Source: Sphingobium chlorophenolicum
GTDB taxonomy: Bacteria > Pseudomonadota > Alphaproteobacteria > Sphingomonadales > Sphingomonadaceae
Direction of reading: 5' to 3'
Length of the DNA: 64,000 nucleotides
Assembly (NCBI RefSeq): GCF_000722875.1
Contig: NZ_JFHR01000024.1
Location: 1-64,000, forward strand
The notes beneath the pieces are model-generated. The model did not search any database. It saw only the letters and a program-made list of their open reading frames with translations, and was not told the origin of the DNA. Position 1 is the stretch's first letter. Every line of letters starts with the position of its first letter. Positions 56,468 to 64,000 of this stretch are shown here, piece after piece. Made by a program: the position numbers and the translations under genes.

Positions 56468-56494
56468 TGTCACACCGGAAGCGGTCATCTCGTC
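56468..56494 (+). promoter_or_regulatory. ECF41-type promoter for the oxidoreductase operon
   Basis: TGTCACA (56468-56474), a 16-base spacer and CGTC (56491-56494) match the recalled ECF41 promoter consensus exactly, with the start codon 34 bp downstream of CGTC. Confidence 0.85.
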
Positions 56495-56527
56495 ATGCAG
56501 GCAGTCACTTGCATCGGAGACATGGAC

Positions 56528-57289
56528 ATGAAGATCGTTATCATCGGCGGCACCGGACTAATAGGTCGGCCCCTCGTCGGACTGCTGCGGGCCGAGGGTC
56601 ATGAGGTTGTCGCCGCTTCACCGAGCACCGGCATCGACGCGCTCACCGGCGCCGGCCTGGCACAAGCGCTGACTGATGCCGCCGTCGTGGTGGATGTCAG
56701 CAATGCCCCCTCGTTCGAGGACGCGGCCGCTCTCGCTTTCTTTCGTGGCACGACAACCAACTTGCTGGAAGCAGCTCGCGACGCCGGAGTGCGTCACGTC
56801 ATCGCACTTTCAGTGGTGGGGACCGATCGTCTTCAGGCATCGGGTTATTTTCGCGCCAAGCTGGCACAGGAGCAACTGATTGCCGGCAGCGGCATGCCGT
56901 ACACGATCGTGCGTGCCGCGCAGTTCTTTGAGTTCCTATCCACCATCGCGGATGGCTACACACGGGACGATACTGTGTACCTACCGGGCATCGCGCTCCA
57001 GCCGGTCGCCGCAGCCGATGTCTCGGCCCTGCTTGCCGAGATCGCCACATCTGCCCCGACCGGTGGCATCATCGAAGTGGCAGGACCGGAGCGCGCACCG
57101 CTGGCCGAGTTTACCGCCAGCTGGCTCGGGGCCCGCGACGATCCGCGCCGGATCAGCGTCACCGCCGATCATGACTATTTTGGCGCGCCCGCCGACGACC
57201 GCTCACTTGTCCCGGAGGAAAATGCACGGATCGCGCCCACGCCCTTCGATGAGTGGCTTGCCTCTCACGCGCAGGAGAGCGTCGCATGA
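56528..57289 (+). CDS. NmrA-like NAD(P)-binding oxidoreductase/epimerase
   Basis: This is a 253-residue atypical short-chain dehydrogenase. The dinucleotide motif IIGGTGLIG is at residues 4-12, and an AGVRHVIALSVVG strand and PYTIVRAAQFFEF block are typical of NmrA/SDR5-type proteins. The substrate is unknown. The start at 56528 is preceded by GGAG at a spacing of eight bases, and an ATG two codons earlier is too close to it. Its stop overlaps the next start (ATGA). Confidence 0.9.
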   Translation: MKIVIIGGTGLIGRPLVGLLRAEGHEVVAASPSTGIDALTGAGLAQALTDAAVVVDVSNAPSFEDAAALAFFRGTTTNLLEAARDAGVRHVIALSVVGTDRLQASGYFRAKLAQEQLIAGSGMPYTIVRAAQFFEFLSTIADGYTRDDTVYLPGIALQPVAAADVSALLAEIATSAPTGGIIEVAGPERAPLAEFTASWLGARDDPRRISVTADHDYFGAPADDRSLVPEENARIAPTPFDEWLASHAQESVA

Positions 57290-57726
57290 GCCGGAACTTT
57301 CCGCTGGCACTGGCCACAGTCCTCGGTCTCGCATCCGCTGTAAACGGCCTCTTCATGCTGATCTCACCAGCGAACTGGTATTTCGCCGTGCCCGGAGTCA
57401 CCACCACCGGTCCGTTCAATCAACATTTCGTGCGCGACATAGGCCTGATCTTCTTGCTCGTCGCAATCGCGATGCTCGCAGGTGTCGCCCGGCCGGTGGC
57501 CCGCGTCTCGCTGTGGTCTGCCGCCGCCCTCTGGCTTGACGGCCATGCACTGTTCCATTTCTGGGAGGTGGCTACCGGCATCTGTGGGACAGGTGCACTG
57601 GCCCAGGATTTTCCTGCTGTCACCTTACCGGCTATAGTAACGACCGTTCTTGCCCTCTGGGCGTGGCGCGATGCCAAGCGCAGTCGCCGAACACATTCGA
57701 TGGGGGACAGTCTTGCTGCACAGTGA
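57286..57726 (+). CDS. small four-helix membrane protein (DoxX-like)
   Basis: This is a 146-residue protein with hydrophobic segments at about 5-27, 46-68, 73-95 and 113-132. It is in the size and topology range of DoxX-like proteins but I do not recognise a specific family. It is coupled to the upstream oxidoreductase by a 4-bp overlap, and its 3' end overlaps the sigma factor gene, so it belongs to the ECF41 operon. A role as membrane partner of the sigma factor is possible but unproven. Confidence 0.75.
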   Translation: MSRNFPLALATVLGLASAVNGLFMLISPANWYFAVPGVTTTGPFNQHFVRDIGLIFLLVAIAMLAGVARPVARVSLWSAAALWLDGHALFHFWEVATGICGTGALAQDFPAVTLPAIVTTVLALWAWRDAKRSRRTHSMGDSLAAQ

Positions 57727-58612
57727 TGAACGTCTCGCCGATTTTGAAGCTGAGCGGCCAAGGCTGTTGCGTCTTGGCTATCGGATGCTTGGTTCAGTCA
57801 GCGAGGCGGAAGATATCCTGCAGGAAGCGTGGCTGCGTTGGGCGGCCACGGCGCAGAAAGTTGAAACGCCGGCAGCCTATCTGACCCGCATCGTCACTCG
57901 GCTTTGCCTCGATCAGCTCAAGTCAGCCCGCGTGCGTCGGGAGACCTATGTCGGTTCCTGGCTGCCTGAACCGTTGATGGGCACGACTGAAGAAGAGGAG
58001 ACGATCGCCGACGACGTGACGCTCACACTGATGCTCGCGATGGAGCGCCTGTCTCCTTTGGAGCGTGCCGCTTTCCTGCTTCACGACGTGTTCGACATGG
58101 CGCTCACCGACGTCGCGACGACATTGGGCCGCGAACCTGCCGCCGTCCGGCAGCTTGCCTCGCGCGCTCGCAGGCATGTCCGGCACGCGCGACCGCGTTT
58201 CACGGTTGAGGCAACTGAGGCCGATCGGATCGCGCGCGCCTTCTTCGCTGCTGCCCGCGACGGTGACACAGTCGCATTGTCCGCACTGCTGGTACGCGAT
58301 GTCGAGATCCATTCCGATGGCGGCGGTAAGGTGATTGCCTTCCGCAATGTGGTGCGTGGGCTCGAGCGAGCGCTTCGCCTATTCGCCGGGTTGCGTCGCA
58401 AGTACACGTCAGCGCCCACGCTCCTGCGAACAGCGACGATCGACGGCTTGCCCGGCTACATCAGTATCGATCGTGGCGACGTGCTGCAGACCACCGCGCT
58501 GGAAGTTCGCGATGGGCGCATAGCGGCGATCTATATAGTCCGTAATCCCGACAAGCTCCGTCACCTAGAGGCAGTTTTCGGCACTGACGGTCATCCACAG
58601 CACGGCCACTGA
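57713..58612 (+). CDS. ECF41 family sigma factor (SigJ-like) with SnoaL-like C-terminus
   Basis: This is a protein of about 299 residues. Sigma2 region: RPRLLRLGYRMLGSVSEAEDILQEAWLRW. A linker contains WLPEPL, the family's conserved short motif, then sigma4 with LSPLERAAFLLHDVFDM and an HTH. The C-terminal 130 residues form the fused SnoaL-like regulatory domain, with DGLPGYI near residue 245. ECF41 factors have no separate anti-sigma factor, since this domain controls them. The start is taken at TTG 57713, and ATGs further upstream overlap the previous gene more deeply. Confidence 0.9.
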   Translation: MLHSDERLADFEAERPRLLRLGYRMLGSVSEAEDILQEAWLRWAATAQKVETPAAYLTRIVTRLCLDQLKSARVRRETYVGSWLPEPLMGTTEEEETIADDVTLTLMLAMERLSPLERAAFLLHDVFDMALTDVATTLGREPAAVRQLASRARRHVRHARPRFTVEATEADRIARAFFAAARDGDTVALSALLVRDVEIHSDGGGKVIAFRNVVRGLERALRLFAGLRRKYTSAPTLLRTATIDGLPGYISIDRGDVLQTTALEVRDGRIAAIYIVRNPDKLRHLEAVFGTDGHPQHGH

Positions 58613-58661
58613 AGGTCGTGAATTGGTCGACAGCCGCTGGGATATCGGTCCGTCCGCACCT

Positions 58662-58703
58662 GGGAACGAAAAATCGGCGGCTGAAGGACCGCAATGGGTC
58701 GCA
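58662..58703 (+). repeat. imperfect direct repeat right of the ECF41 module
   Basis: AATCGGCGGCTGAA and the following GGACCGCAATGGGTCG align in the same orientation with 55679-55720. The remainder of the 58613-58711 gap shows no gene. Confidence 0.45.
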
Positions 58704-58711
58704 GCCAGTCA

Positions 58712-59853
58712 TCACTTCCCGCAATAAGCTCCCCATTCGTCCATCAGCTTCCTCCTCTTCTCGAGAAGGTTGCCTCGCCGATACGCAGCTTCCGTCTTGT
58801 CCCTAACGCGGTGCGCCAACGCCGCTTCCGCGATCTCGCCGGGATGGTTGGTCTCCTCGCTGACCCAGTCCCTGAAGGCAGAGCGAAAGCCGTGGGCGGT
58901 CGCGTCCTCCTTCATCTCGCGAAGCAGCTTCGTGAGCGTCATGTCGCTCATTGGCATGTCCCCCCTGGCACCGGGAAACACAAGCGATCGCGATCCGATC
59001 CGCAGTTCGCGGCAACGCTCGATGATGGCGATTGCTGGTGCCGACAGCGGAATGACATGCTCACGCGCCGCCTTCATCCGCGCGGCCGGGATCGTCCAGA
59101 GCTTCTCCTCCAGGTCGAATTCTCCCACGCCGCCCCGCGAACCTCGCCGGATCGCACGGCGGTCAGGATGGCAAAGCGCAGCGCCAGACGGCTAAAGGAT
59201 TCCCGCTCGGCGAGCTTGACCATGAAGGCCGGGACCTTTGCATAGGGCATGGCCGCAAAATGTCCCTCCTTCTTGGGCTGGCGGGGAAGCCCTTTGGTGA
59301 TCGCCCGCATCGGCGCCTCGCTCTCGCGGTAGCCCGAAGCATAGGCCCAATCGAGTACGGTGCCGATCCGCTGACGGACCCGCCGCGCCGTCTCCGGCTT
59401 GGCAAGCCAAATGTCCGACAGCAGGTTACGGATCATCGGACCGGTGATCTCGTGAACCTGCACATGGCCGATATGCGGGAACACATAGGCTTCGAGCGTC
59501 TGGAGCCACTGCTTCTCGTGCTTCTCGTTGCGCCATGTCCTGCTGTGGGCCGCAATCACCCGGGCAGCCGCTTGGCGGAATGTGGGAATGCCTTGGGCCT
59601 TGCGCCGCTCGAAGATCGGATCCAGGCCGAGTTCGACCCAGGTGCGGATTTCCCGTGCCCGTTCGCGCGCAGTCGCTAATGCCACTTTCGAAGCGCTGCC
59701 GAGGCCAAAGTCACGCCGGTTGCCATTTTTCTGCACCCGACAGACCCAACTCTTCCCACCGCCGGGCTGGACCACGAGGAAAAGGCCATCGCCATCCCCT
59801 AATCTTCCAGGGCGTGTTGCTGCCTTCACAGCGCTAGCGGAGAGCTTTCCCAT
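58712..59853 (-). pseudogene. tyrosine integrase (P4/DUF4102 type), frameshifted
   Basis: Two frames together give one integrase. 59853 to about 59125 encodes the DUF4102 N-terminal arm-binding domain (MGKLSASAVKAATRPGRL), the core-binding domain and the catalytic Arg box TAVRSGEVRG. From about 59125 to 58712 the adjacent frame continues with EFDLEEKLWTIPAARMK, HGFRSAFRDW (H-x-x-R), ALAH and the Tyr in EAAYRRGNLLEKRR. A one-base deletion just after GAAW explains the shift. All catalytic residues are otherwise present. It lies between the ECF41 module and the methyltransferase operon. Confidence 0.88.
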
Positions 59854-60203
59854 GCCACCAAATCTCCCACATTCTTTCCCACATTTCCAATCGGTCACCG
59901 GTGGACTGGCAGGGATGAACGTGGATGAGAATCACGCTGAAAGCCGCAGAAAAGCGTGGCTTCAGTGATTCGGAACGGATGTGAAAGGACAGGGTGGTGG
60001 CGGGCCACGCCCGATGAAGATGAGCACTATACCTACGCTGTAGCGCTACTCTCGTAGTCACAGCCGATTGGGGTGAACTCCGTCTTCCACACTTTAGCCG
60101 GAGCGAACCGCGTCGTCGGCCGACGGCGATGCCGGCGCGTTTCAGAATGGGGTTCGCGTGATCCAAAGAAGCATCATTCTTGCAATGAGAGAGAAAACAG
60201 AGC
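59854..60203. other. gene-free stretch between integrase and methyltransferase operon
   Basis: No gene or tRNA is found here. The region should contain the leftward integrase promoter and the start of the rightward operon promoter. The base composition is less GC-rich than most of the window. Confidence 0.45.
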
Positions 60204-60225
60204 ATCTTGTTGTAAACAACAAGAT
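60204..60225. promoter_or_regulatory. 22-bp palindrome, probable autoregulatory operator
   Basis: ATCTTGTTG-TAAA-CAACAAGAT is perfectly symmetrical and ends 14 bp before the GTG start of the MerR-like gene. The placement fits binding by that regulator. Confidence 0.65.
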
Positions 60226-60239
60226 CGTGAGCTGATTTC

Positions 60240-60722
60240 GTGACGGTGCTCTATACCCCTGGCCAGCTTCGCAGCGCGATATCGATCGCTCCGGAAACCT
60301 ATCGCCATTGGAAAAAGGCACTGGCCCCTTTGCGCCGGGGACGAGGGCATAGTCCCTGCTTTAGCTCGGGAGATCTCGTTGCCGTGTCGGTCATCAGATC
60401 GCTGGCGACGGATATGGCGATCCGCGTCGGCGCGTTGGCTCCCATCGCTGAAACCCTGTTCGAGCTGTGCAACCTGTCGCCTTGGCCGGCGCTGGAGCGC
60501 GCCAAGCTGGTTATTGATGTGCCGGGCGCGCAATTGCAGCTCCGCCCGGAGCTTGCAGAGATCGTTAGCGATCGGCCGTTGATCACGATCCCACTGAGCC
60601 CGATGGTCGCGCGTCTCCGGGAGCAGTTGCTGGCGGCAAGCGACAGCCGCGAGCAGGCGTCACTTCTCTTTCCGCCAATGCCAATCAACGCTGCAGCATC
60701 TGCGCGCGGAGGCCGGCTGTGA
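60240..60722 (+). CDS. MerR-like helix-turn-helix protein
   Basis: This is a 160-residue protein. Residues about 4-75 resemble a MerR winged helix-turn-helix: YTPGQLRSAISIAPETYRHWKK, then LRRGRGHSPCFSSGDLVAVSVIRSLA. The C-terminal half is helical/hydrophobic with no metal-binding Cys cluster. The start is GTG 60240 (GTG 60246 is possible). It overlaps the methyltransferase start by four bases (GTGA), so the two are coupled. It likely controls the operon through the palindrome just upstream. Confidence 0.8.
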   Translation: MTVLYTPGQLRSAISIAPETYRHWKKALAPLRRGRGHSPCFSSGDLVAVSVIRSLATDMAIRVGALAPIAETLFELCNLSPWPALERAKLVIDVPGAQLQLRPELAEIVSDRPLITIPLSPMVARLREQLLAASDSREQASLLFPPMPINAAASARGGRL

Positions 60723-63208
60723 ACGCCGTCGACAGCATCGCACAGGCCGTCCACGATGCCGGCTATCGCTCGGAAGCGGTCGTGCGCGACTATGCCTTCG
60801 CGGACGTATTGGTCGACGCCAACACGACCCGAACGGTGCCGCTCGTCGCCTTCACACGAACGCCGCCATCCTATCGGTCCGCGGCGCTCGCGGTGGTGAA
60901 TGGCGATGGCCGCCGTGCCGTCGATCTCGTGAATGAGCATCGAGCGTTGGGTGCGCCGCTGTTGTTCGTTATCGACCATGACGATGTGACCGTCTGGCAG
61001 GTAAGAAGTGTCGACCCGCCCCGGGCACTTGAGAAAATCAAGCTTGCCGATTTGACGGCGTTGTTCGCCCGCAATCAGTCGAGTTGGCACCCCGATGCCA
61101 TTCACCGCGCCAAGTCGGTCGGCAGCACCGGCGGGAGCTATCAGCTCGATTTCGTCGATCTGGGGCTGCTGCCCGCGATCGAAGGCGAGATTCATCTGAA
61201 ACTGGATCGCCTGCTGGTCGAGACGCTCGATCTGGCACGCAAGGCGCCCGGCGGTGATCGCCTCGACCCGCGCACGCTATTTCGAGTGGTGTTTCGCCTG
61301 CTCGCTGCCAAGGTACTGCAGGATCGTCGACATCCCTATGCCGACGGTTGGAATCCCGAAGACCTGGCATCGGTCCTGACCGGGATCGAGACCTATTATA
61401 CGCTCGGGGCGATCAACGGGTCGGCGAACAGCGCGCTACCAGCGATGTTCGATGCGGCGTGGCGGCATTTGCGCGCCGGGATCAGCTTTTCCAATATCTC
61501 GTCCGACGACCTTGCCTTCGTGTACGAGAACACGCTGGTCACGCCGGAAACCCGCAAGCTGTTCGGGACGCATAGCACACCACGTCAAGTGGCGGAATAT
61601 GTTGTTCAGCGCCTGGAACTGCACAATCACAAACCTGAAGATATCAGGATCTATGAGCCGTTTGCCGGCGCCGGCGTGTTTCTGGTCTCGGCGCTCCGCC
61701 ACCTCCGTGATCTCCTGCCCGTGGAATGGTCGGATCAGCAGCGTCATGATTTCCTCATCAAACATATTTCAGGCGACGAGGTCGATCCCTTCGCGTGCGA
61801 AGTGGCGACACTGTCGCTGATCCTTGCCGACTACCCCAATCATAATGGCTGGCATGTCGAAGAAGCTGATCTCTTCGCCGACGGCGCGCTGGCGCAGCGG
61901 ATCGGTACGAACAACGTGATTGTCTGCAATCCGCCGTTTGAAGCCTTCGATCCCGCCGACAAGGATAGGTACGCCGTCGCGAGCGAAACGCATTCCAAAG
62001 CTATTGCAGCCTTAAGCGCGACCCTGGACGCGAAACCGCTAGCGCTCGGATTTGTGTTGCCACGATCGTTCATTCTTGAACGGCAGTTTGCGGAACAGCG
62101 GCGTCGGATCGAAAGTCTCTACGGCTCCGTTGAAATTCTCAAGCTTCCGGACGGGATTTTCGGCGCGTCGGACGTCGAATCGTCGGCGGTCATCGCACGC
62201 GACCTGCGCGCGCCGACGAGAAAAACGATCACAATCCGCTCGACCGAAGTCGCCGAACGCGATCGTTCATCCTTCCTGAAGACCGGGCAGACGACGGTCC
62301 ATCGCGATGTGATCCGCGCCATCGACGATCAGCCAGCGGGTCGCCTTTGGATACCACCGCTGAATGACTTGTGGGACTATCTGAAAAACCATCCAAGGCT
62401 CAACTCAGTTCTGAAGCCGAGTCGGGGGCTGGAATGGACCTACAATCAGGACCAGGCAACCAGCGACATGGAAAAGCCGGGATACCGGCTAGGCTTTGCT
62501 AACGCTCGGCACCTTCAACAGTATCTTCCTCCTCGACCCATCTGGCTGGATTTCCAACCCGATAATCTGCGTCGAGGTGGAGCGCATGACTGGTCACAAC
62601 CCAAAATCATCGCAAGCGCCACGCGCCTGAGCAGGGGTGCATGGTGCATTGGTGCCTTTGCGGATCCGGAAGGCTTGCTCTGCTCGCAACAGTTTTTTGG
62701 TCTGTGGCCTGTCGCCGAATTGAGCCCGGCCGAGCTACTCGCGTTCTCAGGAATACTGAACGGCCCGATCGCCAACGCATTTCTGGCCGTAAACTCACCG
62801 AAAGATCGGTTCCGGGCCTCGGTTGTCGGCGATATTCCAATCCCGGCATCTCTATCCGTGAAATTGGGAGAGCTAGTTCGCACCTATGTCGCCCTTCTTC
62901 GTGCGCCGCCAATTTTGGCGGGTGTAGATGACGAGCTTGCGCGGTTGTTGGCGCAAATCGACGCTGCCGTCCTTGAAGCTTATGATCTCCCGCTGAGGCT
63001 CGAACGGCAGCTTTTGGCGTTTTTCGAAAGCTCCGAGCGCCCAGTTCCCCATCCCTGGCAGCATTGGAACAGCCTCTATCCGGTGCCTGGACTGAGCTTG
63101 GCCGAGCGGTTGTCGGGCCGCTTCAATGCCACCGGGGACTGGGTCAGGAAGGTATTTCAGCCGCTCCCTGAAGACCAGGTTTCGTTGCTCCGTGACTATG
63201 TGGCGTAA
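60719..63208 (+). CDS. N6-adenine DNA methyltransferase (HsdM/type IIG-like, no clear nuclease)
   Basis: This is an 829-residue protein. A helical segment with HSTPRQVAEYVVQRL (about 285-299) leads into the methyltransferase domain: motif I IYEPFAGAGVFL (311-322), GDEVDPFAC (352-360) and the catalytic CNPPF (403-407), the N6-adenine type. The C-terminal 280 residues look like a target-recognition/specificity part (ELSPAELLAFSGILNGPIANAFL, VGDIPIPA). The N-terminal 120 residues have alternating strands but no PD-ExK or other nuclease residues I can see. The start is GTG. It is coupled to the MerR-like gene and followed 6 bp later by a PIN gene. Confidence 0.88.
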   Translation: MNAVDSIAQAVHDAGYRSEAVVRDYAFADVLVDANTTRTVPLVAFTRTPPSYRSAALAVVNGDGRRAVDLVNEHRALGAPLLFVIDHDDVTVWQVRSVDPPRALEKIKLADLTALFARNQSSWHPDAIHRAKSVGSTGGSYQLDFVDLGLLPAIEGEIHLKLDRLLVETLDLARKAPGGDRLDPRTLFRVVFRLLAAKVLQDRRHPYADGWNPEDLASVLTGIETYYTLGAINGSANSALPAMFDAAWRHLRAGISFSNISSDDLAFVYENTLVTPETRKLFGTHSTPRQVAEYVVQRLELHNHKPEDIRIYEPFAGAGVFLVSALRHLRDLLPVEWSDQQRHDFLIKHISGDEVDPFACEVATLSLILADYPNHNGWHVEEADLFADGALAQRIGTNNVIVCNPPFEAFDPADKDRYAVASETHSKAIAALSATLDAKPLALGFVLPRSFILERQFAEQRRRIESLYGSVEILKLPDGIFGASDVESSAVIARDLRAPTRKTITIRSTEVAERDRSSFLKTGQTTVHRDVIRAIDDQPAGRLWIPPLNDLWDYLKNHPRLNSVLKPSRGLEWTYNQDQATSDMEKPGYRLGFANARHLQQYLPPRPIWLDFQPDNLRRGGAHDWSQPKIIASATRLSRGAWCIGAFADPEGLLCSQQFFGLWPVAELSPAELLAFSGILNGPIANAFLAVNSPKDRFRASVVGDIPIPASLSVKLGELVRTYVALLRAPPILAGVDDELARLLAQIDAAVLEAYDLPLRLERQLLAFFESSERPVPHPWQHWNSLYPVPGLSLAERLSGRFNATGDWVRKVFQPLPEDQVSLLRDYVA

Positions 63209-63214
63209 AGGAGA

Positions 63215-63718
63215 ATGGACGCCTATCTCCTCGATACGACGATCCTGTCCATCTATCTGGATCCGATGCATCCTCATCACGCCGAAAAGAGCCAGTCGCT
63301 GGCGGCATTGCCCGCCGACAGCCCCCGGTTCATTTCCGCCGTGGCGCTGGCCGAACTGGGTTTCGGCACCAAGCTCGCGGCAGCGATCGGCAAGGGGAAT
63401 CTGCCCGCCCTGGAGGCGATGCTGGTCCAGGCGCGCTCTCATGCGGTCATCGACATCACGCATCACACGGCGTCTGTCTATGCCGACGTGAAGGCACGCA
63501 TCGCGCAGAAATATCTGGCGAAGGTGCTGCGAAAGGACCGCCCGAAATATATCGAGGAATGGGTCGACAAAGCCACGGGCCAAAAGCTCGGGATTGACGA
63601 AAATGACCTTTGGATGTGCGCGCAGGCCAAGGAGCGTGATCTTATCTTCGTAACCGCCGATGGTCGAATGAAACGCATTCCGGATGCCGATCCGGATGTA
63701 AGATTGCTCACAATATGA
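63215..63718 (+). CDS. PIN-domain ribonuclease (VapC-like)
   Basis: This is a 167-residue PIN nuclease with all acidic residues in place: Asp7 (YLLDTTI), Glu47 (ALAELGFG), Asp131 (DENDLWMCAQA) and Asp149 (VTADGRM). An insertion of about 30 residues (about 98-125, KYLAKVLRKDRPKYIEEW and following) precedes the third Asp and is longer than in ordinary VapC. AAAGGAGA precedes the ATG, 6 bp after the methyltransferase stop. No antitoxin gene precedes or follows it in the window, so either the methyltransferase module keeps it in check or it is an effector. Confidence 0.88.
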   Translation: MDAYLLDTTILSIYLDPMHPHHAEKSQSLAALPADSPRFISAVALAELGFGTKLAAAIGKGNLPALEAMLVQARSHAVIDITHHTASVYADVKARIAQKYLAKVLRKDRPKYIEEWVDKATGQKLGIDENDLWMCAQAKERDLIFVTADGRMKRIPDADPDVRLLTI

Positions 63719-64000
63719 GAGCTGTCTTGCTTTGGCCGCCTCGATCGCAACATAATGCTCCGACTCGCGCAATCTGGCAGCGTTACCGTCTCGTACTACG
63801 CTAAAGCCGCTTTCCGCCGCAGCTTGCCGCCGCACCTACGATTTTGTGAATGGCGGAGCGGGAGTCCGCTTTGCTAAGGTCCGGCGGCGTTCGGCTAGGT
63901 CCATTTTAACCACGGCAAACCAATGGCTTAATCGGGATTATCGTTCGATAACGTCCGATGACGACTCTTGAAATCCGCGCCAGAATGTGGGACACAGTGT
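63719..64000. other. gene-free right end of window
   Basis: No coding frame with recognisable sequence was found. A short TTATCG-TT-CGATAA palindrome lies around 63939-63952. The boundary of the accessory region is not reached. Confidence 0.4.

Noticed and set aside
63215..63718. PIN gene as a conventional VapBC toxin with a hidden antitoxin
   Set aside because: No small gene with antitoxin-like sequence lies within the 6-bp gap before it or in the 282 bp after it. It is left as part of the methyltransferase operon.

Overview
The window looks like chromosomal DNA of a GC-rich alphaproteobacterium of the Sphingomonadaceae (Sphingobium/Sphingomonas-like). The inference rests on the cox operon order (ctaC-ctaD-ctaB-small protein-ctaG-ctaE, then DUF983, SURF1 and thrC), the pyrE-pdxJ-acpS-lepB order, a CrtZ carotenoid hydroxylase, a TorF-type porin, a DUF1489 gene, and the high-GC codon use. 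No database search was possible, so family names rest on motifs and recognised sequence style.

Layout. 1-8150: two small lipoproteins, a cyclophilin, MgtE, DUF1489, and a leftward DNA-repair-like cluster (radical SAM protein, membrane protein, hemerythrin, DUF4130-UdgX fusion). 8148-13859: class II aldolase, S21, FKBP, then pyrE-pdxJ-acpS-lepB-AI-2E permease leftward. 14161-22887: aa3 oxidase operon with assembly factors, thrC and a methyltransferase. 23016-32313: cardiolipin-synthase-like PLD protein, rpoZ, YoaK, an mprF-acvB-DUF2147-virJ cluster that should make and trim aminoacylated phospholipid, a nitroreductase and a porin. 32562-44415: mscS, metC, sseA, a proline-rich membrane protein, queF, M1 aminopeptidase, OPT transporter, SGNH hydrolase, hspQ and tRNA-Ser(CGA). 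44443-54357: MFS sugar transporter with a LacI regulator and operators, a two-component system with a PDZ protein, a GH18-NodB-GT2 fusion and crtZ.

From about 55,300 on the window is accessory. A CoA-transferase gene is cut off after about 46 codons. An ECF41 sigma factor sits with a carboxymuconolactone-decarboxylase-like gene and an NmrA-like oxidoreductase, and both divergent promoters match the ECF41 consensus. A frameshifted tyrosine integrase follows. Then comes a tight three-gene operon, MerR-like regulator, N6-adenine methyltransferase and PIN-domain nuclease, with a 22-bp palindrome just before it. That operon is my best candidate for an incompletely described defence or addiction system.

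A family of MITE-like elements runs through the window (eight copies or fragments). Full copies are about 253 bp, have 20-bp terminal inverted repeats and contain nested palindromes. In all four copies that keep a recognisable terminus on their right side, that terminus forms the stop codon of the neighbouring leftward gene. Another copy separates a response regulator from a histidine kinase that has lost any recognisable start codon.
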